From: Bacillota bacterium
GTDB lineage: Bacteria; Bacillota; Dethiobacteria; SKNC01
Assembly (NCBI GenBank): GCA_007121375.1
Contig: SKLX01000002.1
Coordinates: 1 to 5,236 of the forward strand
Reading direction: 5' to 3'
Length of the DNA stretch: 5,236 nt
Shown here one piece after another: positions 1 to 5,236 of this stretch. The translations under genes were made by a program, and so were the position numbers. The notes beneath the pieces are model-generated. The model was not told where the DNA came from. It saw only the letters and a program-made list of their open reading frames with translations, and searched no databases. Every line of letters starts with the position of its first letter. Position 1 is the first letter of the stretch.

Positions 1-482
1 AAGTTGAAGTTGCTCCGGCTCCGGTCGAGGAGCCTGATGGGGCGCCATTCCTTCTTTTTGGAATCTTCGCTATACTGATAGTTGCAGTAATCAGTTTCTT
101 CATTTTAAGGCGAAAGCATATCAGGATTGTAGACGCAAAAACCGGAGAATTCATTAAAAAGCAAAAAATCAAGATATATCCCAGAACAAAAATTGATTTA
201 ACTGAAGCATTTGAATATGCTTACGAAGATGCGGTCAGGGTGCAGTTTTTAAAGCCTGCCATCAAAAAGCTGGTAGGTCATCGTATTGTATTTATGAAAG
301 ATGAAGAGATAATAAGTGAAATTGAAGAGTATACCGGAGAACTGGAATACCTGGTTAAACTGCCTGAGACTTCAGAAGAAGAGACATCCGACCCTGAGTT
401 TACTTCTCAAAAACCCGAAGAATCATCAGCTCCAGAAAACCAATCCCCTGAAGATCAAGCACCAGAAGACAAAGATAGATGA
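1..482 (+). CDS. C-terminal part of a single-pass membrane protein, family not recognised (5' end outside window)
   Basis: The frame is open from the left edge (first full codon at position 3) to a TGA at 480-482, giving 159 visible residues; the true start lies upstream, so an internal GTG at 240 is not a credible start. Numbering from the first full codon, residues 1-15 are a Pro/Ala/Glu-rich linker, 16-35 form one strongly hydrophobic membrane segment, and RRKH follows at 36-39. By the positive-inside rule this puts the linker outside and the C-terminus in the cytoplasm. Residues 40-119 look like a small folded charged domain starting with IRIVDAKTGE. From about 120 the tail is acidic and rich in Pro, Glu and Ser, ending in three pentapeptide units. 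LPETS at 120-124 resembles a sortase signal but has no Gly and no membrane segment after it. Base composition looks more AT-rich than in the following genes. The membrane topology is fairly clear; the function is unknown. Confidence 0.75.
   Translation, partial: VEVAPAPVEEPDGAPFLLFGIFAILIVAVISFFILRRKHIRIVDAKTGEFIKKQKIKIYPRTKIDLTEAFEYAYEDAVRVQFLKPAIKKLVGHRIVFMKDEEIISEIEEYTGELEYLVKLPETSEEETSDPEFTSQKPEESSAPENQSPEDQAPEDKDR
429..473 (+). repeat. Three in-frame 15-base units encoding acidic pentapeptides
   Basis: Three consecutive 15-base units (429-443, 444-458, 459-473) encode APENQ, SPEDQ and APEDK, consensus (A/S)PE(N/D)(Q/K), just before the stop of the membrane-protein fragment. The protein repeat is clearer than the DNA repeat, because third positions differ between units. 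This is low-complexity sequence that is probably disordered and may vary in copy number between strains. Confidence 0.6.
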
Positions 483-526
483 TATTAGGATAATCTCATT
501 TATATAGAATGATGTAGAAAAAATAG

Positions 527-533
527 AAGGTGA
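527..533 (+). promoter_or_regulatory. Ribosome binding site of the M20 peptidase gene
   Basis: AAGGTGA lies 7 bases before the ATG at 541 and matches the anti-Shine-Dalgarno core well, supporting that start. The 58-base gap 483-540 holds no obvious terminator hairpin after the upstream gene. TAGAAT at 505-510 resembles a -10 box but has no recognisable -35 box. Confidence 0.7.
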
Positions 534-540
534 AGAATAA

Positions 541-1656
541 ATGATAAATATCAACAAAGAAAGAGTCCTGAATGAGTTTATAGAAGTTGTTAAGGTTAAC
601 AGTTATACCCGCCAGGAGAGGGAAATGGCTGATCTGCTCCTTGGTAAGTTAAAAGATATGGGGCTGGACCCCTACGAGGATAGGGCCCATGACGAGTTTG
701 GGGGAAATGCGGGTAATATAGTTGTAAAGTTGGAGGGGAGGAAAGATAAAACTCCCCTTTTATTTTGTGCTCATATGGACAGGGTAGCACCAGGAGAAAA
801 CATTAGCCCTGTTATTAAAGAAGAAAAAATATACAGTGATGGGACTACGGTACTGGGGTCTGATGATGCAGCAGGGATAGTGGCTATCCTGGAAGCCTTG
901 AAGTGTATCCAGGAAAGGAACATTGAACACGGGGATTTAGATTTTGTTTTCACTGCGGGAGAAGAAGAAGGCCTTTTAGGCTCTAAAAATCTTGATTTTA
1001 AGAAGCTCAAGGCTTCTTATTGTTATGTGCTGGATGCGGGAGGTCCTGTGGGAACCATTGTTAACCAGGCTCCCGGTCAGTATGAAATACTTATTACCGT
1101 AAAAGGCCTGGCTGCCCATGCCGGGTCCGATGTGGAAAAAGGGATCAATGCTATTATGGTGGTATCCGATGCCGTAAGTAGTTTAAAGTGGGGACGGATA
1201 GATAAAAGCACAACCTCTAACCTGGGGGTAATTCAAGGAGGCAGGGCTACCAATATAGTATGTGACCTGGTGGAGTTGAAGGGCGAAGTCCGCAGCCTGG
1301 ATATGAATAAACTGGACCTTCACAGCCGTCGCATTGGCGAACATTTTAAAAGCATTACCCGGAAGTGGGGAGCTCAACTTGACTTTCAAAAGATTCATTT
1401 ATATTCCCCCTTCCAGCTGGAAGAAAATGAACAGATTATCCGATTGGCCCAGAAGGCAGCCCTGGAAACGGGGGTGGAACCCCTGGCTAAATCCAGTGGG
1501 GGAGGAAGTGATGCCAATGTTTTTAATGCCCGGGGGATACCTGCGGTTAACCTGGGGATAGGCACAGAAAAGGCTCACACCAGGGAGGAGTATATTGGCA
1601 TACCTGATCTTTTGCATCTGGCAGAACTGGTCCTTAATATCATAAAGTTATCTTGA
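541..1656 (+). CDS. M20-family zinc metallopeptidase, peptidase T-like (YqjE-like)
   Basis: This complete 371-residue protein is predicted to be a cytoplasmic di-zinc aminopeptidase acting on short peptides. The M20 metal ligands are all in place: H78 and D80 in CAHMDRV, the bridging D109 in GSDDAAG, the likely general base E141 and ligand E142 in TAGEEEG, D165 in VLDAGG, and H346 in KAHTREE. The split catalytic domain (about 1-175 and 285-371) surrounds a dimerisation domain that contains H193 in GLAAHAG, which in relatives reaches the partner's active site. SSGGGSDAN at 318-326 matches the conserved GGxDxN-type loop. The usual Thr of HMDTV is Arg here. Length fits the PepT-like group, which is shorter than E. 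coli PepT (about 408). No signal peptide is seen. The ATG has a well-placed Shine-Dalgarno site. sfsA follows after 24 bases, so cotranscription is likely. Family assignment is firm; substrate preference (tripeptides or others) is inferred. Confidence 0.92.
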   Translation: MININKERVLNEFIEVVKVNSYTRQEREMADLLLGKLKDMGLDPYEDRAHDEFGGNAGNIVVKLEGRKDKTPLLFCAHMDRVAPGENISPVIKEEKIYSDGTTVLGSDDAAGIVAILEALKCIQERNIEHGDLDFVFTAGEEEGLLGSKNLDFKKLKASYCYVLDAGGPVGTIVNQAPGQYEILITVKGLAAHAGSDVEKGINAIMVVSDAVSSLKWGRIDKSTTSNLGVIQGGRATNIVCDLVELKGEVRSLDMNKLDLHSRRIGEHFKSITRKWGAQLDFQKIHLYSPFQLEENEQIIRLAQKAALETGVEPLAKSSGGGSDANVFNARGIPAVNLGIGTEKAHTREEYIGIPDLLHLAELVLNIIKLS

Positions 1657-1660
1657 TTAA

Positions 1661-1669
1661 AAGGAAGGG
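1661..1669 (+). promoter_or_regulatory. Ribosome binding site of sfsA
   Basis: AAGGAAGGG begins 4 bases after the peptidase stop and ends 11 bases before the GTG at 1681. The spacing is slightly long, but no other start codon nearby would keep the conserved N-terminus, so this site supports the GTG start. Confidence 0.55.
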
Positions 1670-1680
1670 AAGTTGAGAAA

Positions 1681-2388
1681 GTGTCCGTAGATAGTTTAAT
1701 TACAGCTCGCTTGATTAAACGTTTAAACAGGTTTGCTGCTTTAGTAGAAGTGGAGGGGAAGGAAGAAATGGCCCATATTCCCAACTCGGGGAGGATGAAA
1801 GACCTTCTTTATCCCGATGCCCGGGTAATTATAAAAAAAGCAGGAGGAAAGGGGCGCAAGACACCTTATGACCTGTTGTTTGCTTTTCACGGGGAATATA
1901 CCGTGTCAATTGATTCCCGCCTGCCCAATTACCTCTTGGAAGAAGCTATAAAAAAAGGTAAGATCCCTGAGTTATCCGGGTACCAGCAGATAAATAGGGA
2001 AGCCAGCTGGGGGACCAGCCGTTTTGACTTAATTTTAAGGGGAAAGGACCGGAAGGACTGTTTAATAGAAATAAAGTCGGTAAACTTAGTCAGGGAAGGG
2101 GTAGCCCTTTTCCCTGACGCTCCTACCACCCGGGGACGCCGACACCTGGAGGAACTGGGGGAGGCTTATCAAAAGGGCTTCAGGGCAGTGACCTTCTTTT
2201 TAATTATGCGGGAAGATGCTGTTGTTTTTAGTCCCCATGATGAGATGGATCCTCCCTTTGGCAGGGCTTTACGGGAGTCTTTGTCCCGGGGGATGGAAAT
2301 AATGGTACGCAGCTGCAGGTTCAGTGGTTACCGGGTGGAAGTGGGAGATTCTCTTCCTTATTATTTAAAAGAATTAGAAGCTCCATAA
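1681..2388 (+). CDS. sfsA: SfsA family protein (sugar fermentation stimulation protein homologue), GTG start
   Basis: The 235-residue product has normal SfsA length and carries the family signatures from end to end. The N-terminal OB-fold-like part (about 1-80) contains ARLIKRLNRF and the HIPNSGRM block (32-39). The C-terminal part resembles a PD-(D/E)XK nuclease: RFDLIL with D116, then IEIKS with E130 and K132, followed by the family hallmark FPDAPTTRGRRHL (144-156). E. coli SfsA was named for a multicopy effect on maltose metabolism and is reported to bind DNA; the nuclease-like fold suggests action on nucleic acid, but the physiological role is uncertain. The gene starts 24 bases after the M20 peptidase stop, in the same reading frame, and is probably translated from the same mRNA. 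No membrane segment or signal peptide is seen. Family assignment is near certain; function is much less so. Confidence 0.93.
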   Translation: MSVDSLITARLIKRLNRFAALVEVEGKEEMAHIPNSGRMKDLLYPDARVIIKKAGGKGRKTPYDLLFAFHGEYTVSIDSRLPNYLLEEAIKKGKIPELSGYQQINREASWGTSRFDLILRGKDRKDCLIEIKSVNLVREGVALFPDAPTTRGRRHLEELGEAYQKGFRAVTFFLIMREDAVVFSPHDEMDPPFGRALRESLSRGMEIMVRSCRFSGYRVEVGDSLPYYLKELEAP

Positions 2389-2417
2389 AGGGACCATGCA
2401 GGTGGTTCTTCTTTATG
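2384..2417 (+). other. Imperfect hairpin overlapping the sfsA stop codon
   Basis: CATAAAG (2384-2390) is a perfect reverse complement of CTTTATG (2411-2417). Inside these arms, GGACC (2391-2395) can pair with GGTTC (2404-2408) with one G-U pair, leaving a two-base bulge (2409-2410) and the loop 2396-2403. The sfsA stop TAA (2386-2388) lies inside the left arm. No T-run follows, so it is not a typical intrinsic terminator. It could protect or weakly terminate the upstream mRNA, or be a protein binding site near the polA promoter. Folding energy was not computed. Confidence 0.4.
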
Positions 2418-2423
2418 ATAGAA

Positions 2424-2429
2424 TATAAT
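2424..2429 (+). promoter_or_regulatory. Candidate -10 box for polA
   Basis: This is a perfect TATAAT in the sfsA-polA gap. At 17-base spacing the -35 position (2401-2406, GGTGGT) matches TTGACA poorly, and there is no TG extension before the -10. If used, transcription would begin near 2436, leaving a leader of roughly 28 bases to the ATG at 2464 but only about 10 bases to the ATG at 2446. It is a plausible but unproven separate promoter for polA-mutM. Confidence 0.35.
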
Positions 2430-2450
2430 TGTATGAATAAAAGGGATGAA

Positions 2451-2456
2451 AAGGTG
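2451..2456 (+). promoter_or_regulatory. Ribosome binding site that decides the polA start
   Basis: AAGGTG ends 7 bases before the ATG at 2464, which is ideal spacing. The alternative ATG at 2446 has AAAAGGG directly against it with no spacer, which is too close for normal initiation. This favours 2464. Confidence 0.65.
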
Positions 2457-2463
2457 TGGGAGA

Positions 2464-5184
2464 ATGAAAAAGAATGAGAAGATTATAATAATTGATGGGA
2501 ACAGCCTGGCCAGCAGGGCTTTTTATGCCCTGCCCCTGTTAAAAACCTCCCAGGGGCAGTATACCAACGCTGTTTATGGTTTTACCAATATGCTATTAAG
2601 ACTTTTAGAAGAAGAAAAGCCTGAATATATGGTGGTTACCTTTGATATGGCGGCTCCTACCTTCAGGCATGAAGCTTATAAAGAATATAAAGCCCAGAGG
2701 GAGGAGAGCCCTACCGAATACCGGGAACAAATACCCCTTATTAAAGAAGTCCTGGAAGCTCTATCTATTCCCATTTTTGAGATGGAGGGATATGAAGCTG
2801 ATGACCTTATTGGAACTTACTGCAAGAAGGCTGAAGAGGAAGGTTTGGAGTCCTTAATAGTTACCGGTGACGCCGATGCTTTTCAGCTTATATCCTCCCG
2901 GGTAAAGGTCCTCATGACCAGGAAAGGCATTTCCAATATAGAGAGAATTGACCAGGAAAAACTCCAGGAAAAATACGGGTTGAAACCCGAGCAGGTGGCT
3001 GATTATAAAGCTTTGAAGGGAGATCCTACTGATAATATCCCCGGCATCCCGGGGGTGGGAGAAAAAACGGCCTTGAAACTCCTGAAAGAATTTGGGTCCC
3101 TGGACAATCTTTTGGAAAATGTTCACCAGGTTAAAGAGAACAAATTGCGGAAAAAAATTGAGGAAAACAAGGACCAGGTTTTAATGAGTAGAGAGCTGGC
3201 TACCATTATGACGGAGGTGGAGGATGGTTTTAATCTCCAGGATTGTAGAATCAGGGAAGAGGATAGGAATTATTCCCGCACCAGGGAAATATTTGAGACC
3301 CTGGAGTTTAAATCCCTTTTAGAAAAGCTACCTTCTTCAACCCGGGAGGAAAAAGAAGACCGGGAAGAGGGTACAGAGTACCTCCTTATTGATAGTAAAG
3401 AAAAGTTTGAAGATCTGGCCAAAGAACTGGATAAAGACGGGGAGATAGCCCTTTTACTGGAGGTTACCCATACCAATCCTTTTAAAGCTAATATGGCAGG
3501 AATAACCCTGGGAAGGAGTTCCAGGGAAGTTTACTTTGTTCCTTTGATGGGTATGGAGGAGGAAAAAAATCTTAATAAGGAAGAGGTCCTTCAGGCATTA
3601 AAGCCTGTTTTAGAGAATAAAGAAATTAAAAAGATATGTCCCGACGGCAAGCTGGTTATGAATATACTTAAGCTGGAAGGAATTAACCTGGAAGGGCTGC
3701 ATTTTGACCCTTATATTGCTGTTTATCTTTTAGCACCTGGAAAACCCGTCCAGTCTATTTCTCAAATAGCAGAAGAGTTTTTAGGCAGTTATGTACCCTC
3801 CCGGGAGGAAGTCCTGGGAAAGGGTGCTAAAGCCAAAAAGATTACGGAGCTTGAAACCGGAGAGCTTAAAGATTTATCCTGCCGGGAGGGGTCAGTCTTA
3901 TTTAAACTGGCTGAAGTGTTAAAGGAAAAACTTAGAGAATTGGACCTGGAAAATCTCTTTTTAAAAATGGAACTGCCCCTGGTTAAGGTCCTTTCGGCCA
4001 TGGAATTGGAAGGGATAAGGATAGACAAGGAAAAACTCCTGGAAATGTCCCGGGAGGTAAGGGGTAAAATAGAAAAGGTGGAAAAGGAGATATACAGCCT
4101 GGCGGGCCAGGAATTCAACCTGAATTCTCCCAAGCAGCTTTCCTTCATATTATTTGAAAAACTAAACCTACCCGTAATTAAAAAGACTAAAACAGGATAT
4201 TCTACTGATGCCGAGGTCCTGGAAGAACTGGCTTCCCATCATGAAGTAGTAGATAAAATCCTCCTTTACCGGCAATTAATAAAGCTCCAGGGCACTTACC
4301 TGGATGGCCTTTTAGAATTGATTAACCCCAATACGGGAAAGATTCATACTACCTTTAAGCAAAACATTACAGCTACAGGTAGATTGAGCAGCGCTGACCC
4401 CAATCTTCAAAACATTCCCGTTCGACTGGAAGAAGCCAGGAGAATCAGGAAAGTATTTATTCCCCAGGACCCGGAGGCTTTTCTTTTAGCAGCGGATTAC
4501 TCGCAAATTGAACTGCGCATACTGGCCCATATTTCCGGCGACCAGCAGTTAATTGATTCCTTTTTAAAGGATGAAGATATTCACCAGAGGACTGCTTCAG
4601 AGATTTTTGAAATTCCCCTGGACCAGGTTACTCCTAACATGAGAGGTAGGGCCAAAACAGTTAACTTTGGGATCGTATATGGTATGAGCGATTACGGCCT
4701 ATCCCAGAACCTGGGGATTAGCAGGCAGGAGGCCAGGTCATATATACAGAGTTACTTTGAAAAATATCCGGGGGTTAAGGAGTATACTGATAGGATTATT
4801 GCCCGGGCCAGGCAGGAGGGATATGTTACTACCCTGTTAAACAGGAGGAGATACCTGCCCGACATTAATCACCGCAACCGGAATATCCGCAGCTTTGCTG
4901 AAAGGACGGCTATTAATACCCCCATCCAGGGCTCTGCTGCCGATTTAATAAAAATGGCCATGGTTACAATATATGAAGAACTAATTGAAAATAATGATTA
5001 CCACAGCAAGATGCTTTTACAGGTCCACGATGAGTTGATTTTTGAAGTGCCTTCGGATGTGGTGTCAGAACTAAGCAATATGGTGAAAGAGAAAATGGAA
5101 AGGGTTTACGATTTAAAGGTTCCTTTAAAGGTTGATTTGAAGGTGGGGAAAAACTGGTTTGATATGGAAAAAATAGTACAGTGA
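2464..5184 (+). CDS. polA: DNA polymerase I, with 5'-3' nuclease and degenerate proofreading domain
   Basis: The 906-residue product fills gaps and removes primers and flaps in replication and repair. It has three domains. The 5'-3' nuclease (about 1-285) shows D11 in IIDGNS, D61, E111/D113/D114 in YEADDL, D136/D138 in TGDADAFQL, and GDPTDN with a helix-hairpin-helix at about 186-210. The 3'-5' exonuclease-like domain (about 305-490) lacks key metal ligands: by alignment with E. coli, D355 becomes L331 and D501 becomes S477, while E333 (E357) and probably D394 remain. The polymerase domain (about 500-906) is intact: TATGRLSSADPNLQNIP (636-652), motif A DYSQIELR (678-685), motif B R727, K731, F735, Y739, and motif C HDE (855-857). 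F735 matches E. coli F762. The ORF also opens at ATG 2446 (912 residues), but 2464 has the better ribosome site and the usual short N-terminus. mutM follows after 23 bases. Confidence 0.96.
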   Translation: MKKNEKIIIIDGNSLASRAFYALPLLKTSQGQYTNAVYGFTNMLLRLLEEEKPEYMVVTFDMAAPTFRHEAYKEYKAQREESPTEYREQIPLIKEVLEALSIPIFEMEGYEADDLIGTYCKKAEEEGLESLIVTGDADAFQLISSRVKVLMTRKGISNIERIDQEKLQEKYGLKPEQVADYKALKGDPTDNIPGIPGVGEKTALKLLKEFGSLDNLLENVHQVKENKLRKKIEENKDQVLMSRELATIMTEVEDGFNLQDCRIREEDRNYSRTREIFETLEFKSLLEKLPSSTREEKEDREEGTEYLLIDSKEKFEDLAKELDKDGEIALLLEVTHTNPFKANMAGITLGRSSREVYFVPLMGMEEEKNLNKEEVLQALKPVLENKEIKKICPDGKLVMNILKLEGINLEGLHFDPYIAVYLLAPGKPVQSISQIAEEFLGSYVPSREEVLGKGAKAKKITELETGELKDLSCREGSVLFKLAEVLKEKLRELDLENLFLKMELPLVKVLSAMELEGIRIDKEKLLEMSREVRGKIEKVEKEIYSLAGQEFNLNSPKQLSFILFEKLNLPVIKKTKTGYSTDAEVLEELASHHEVVDKILLYRQLIKLQGTYLDGLLELINPNTGKIHTTFKQNITATGRLSSADPNLQNIPVRLEEARRIRKVFIPQDPEAFLLAADYSQIELRILAHISGDQQLIDSFLKDEDIHQRTASEIFEIPLDQVTPNMRGRAKTVNFGIVYGMSDYGLSQNLGISRQEARSYIQSYFEKYPGVKEYTDRIIARARQEGYVTTLLNRRRYLPDINHRNRNIRSFAERTAINTPIQGSAADLIKMAMVTIYEELIENNDYHSKMLLQVHDELIFEVPSDVVSELSNMVKEKMERVYDLKVPLKVDLKVGKNWFDMEKIVQ

Positions 5185-5194
5185 AATAATAAAA

Positions 5195-5204
5195 AGGGGG
5201 AGGT
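5195..5204 (+). promoter_or_regulatory. Ribosome binding site of mutM
   Basis: AGGGGGAGGT contains a perfect GGAGG (5199-5203) 4 bases before the GTG at 5208. The match is strong, though the spacing is a little short. It lies in the 23-base gap after polA, which has no terminator, supporting a polA-mutM transcript. Confidence 0.7.
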
Positions 5205-5207
5205 ACT

Positions 5208-5236
5208 GTGCCGGAACTTCCTGAAGTAGAAACCAT
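5208..5236 (+). CDS. mutM: Start of formamidopyrimidine-DNA glycosylase MutM (3' part outside window), GTG start
   Basis: Only nine full codons are visible, reading MPELPEVET with GTG as the start. This is the signature N-terminus of MutM/Fpg. After removal of the initiator Met, the Pro is the catalytic nucleophile that forms a Schiff base with the damaged site, and the following Glu is also catalytic. The enzyme excises 8-oxoguanine and other oxidised purines in base excision repair. The position directly after polA with a strong ribosome site matches the polA-mutM order common in Bacillota. Endonuclease VIII (Nei) shares a similar PE start, but the PELPEVET string and polA linkage favour MutM. 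Nothing can be said of the rest of the protein. Confidence 0.88.

Noticed and set aside
360..374. LPETS, resembling a sortase LPXTG signal
   Set aside because: The fifth residue is Ser, no hydrophobic segment or basic tail follows, and the topology places it in the cytoplasm.
505..510. TAGAAT as a -10 box for the peptidase gene
   Set aside because: No recognisable -35 box at 16-18 base spacing, and AT-rich sequence makes such matches common.
1334..1561. 75-codon plus-strand open frame inside the peptidase gene
   Set aside because: It overlaps conserved peptidase coding sequence in another frame and shows no family features.
2384..2417. Intrinsic terminator after sfsA
   Set aside because: The hairpin is present but is followed by mixed AT sequence rather than a T-run, so it is listed as a hairpin only.
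3789..4148. 119-codon open frame on the minus strand inside polA
   Set aside because: It lies wholly opposite conserved Pol I coding sequence, and its Ser/Phe/Leu-rich product is typical of an antisense shadow.
4964..5236. 90-codon minus-strand open frame across the polA end and mutM start
   Set aside because: It is opposite two clearly real genes, and its low-complexity Pro/Ser/Phe product has no recognisable domain.

Overview
The window looks like chromosomal DNA from a low-to-moderate GC Bacillota (Firmicutes) bacterium, probably a clostridial-type anaerobe. Three things suggest this: purine-rich Shine-Dalgarno sites in front of every complete gene, a polA gene followed at once by mutM (a familiar Bacillota gene order), and a Pol I whose proofreading residues are decayed as in Bacillus-type enzymes. 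I cannot name the genus. All genes lie on the + strand and are closely packed; no stretch over 300 bases lacks a gene.

Layout: (1) At the left edge is the C-terminal end of a single-pass membrane protein, with a short cytoplasmic domain and an acidic Pro/Glu/Ser-rich tail made of pentapeptide repeats. I do not recognise its family. (2) After a 58-base gap comes a complete M20-family metallopeptidase of the peptidase T-like (YqjE-like) type. (3) Twenty-four bases later, in the same reading frame, is a complete GTG-initiated sfsA homologue. (4) Next is a short intergenic region holding an imperfect hairpin that overlaps the sfsA stop codon, a perfect TATAAT box and a good ribosome binding site. 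(5) Then comes a complete DNA polymerase I gene, whose likely start is 18 bases downstream of the longest-ORF start. (6) The window ends inside the first codons of mutM (formamidopyrimidine-DNA glycosylase), identified from its MPELPEVET N-terminus.

The peptidase and sfsA probably share a transcript. polA and mutM form a DNA repair pair: MutM excises oxidised purines, and Pol I can fill the resulting gaps and remove 5' flaps. The TATAAT box may let polA-mutM be transcribed separately from the upstream pair.

I found no mobile elements, CRISPR arrays, tRNA or rRNA genes, and no convincing undescribed system. The points most worth a second look are the unidentified membrane-protein tail, the hairpin-plus-promoter region before polA, the polA start choice, and the degenerate proofreading domain.
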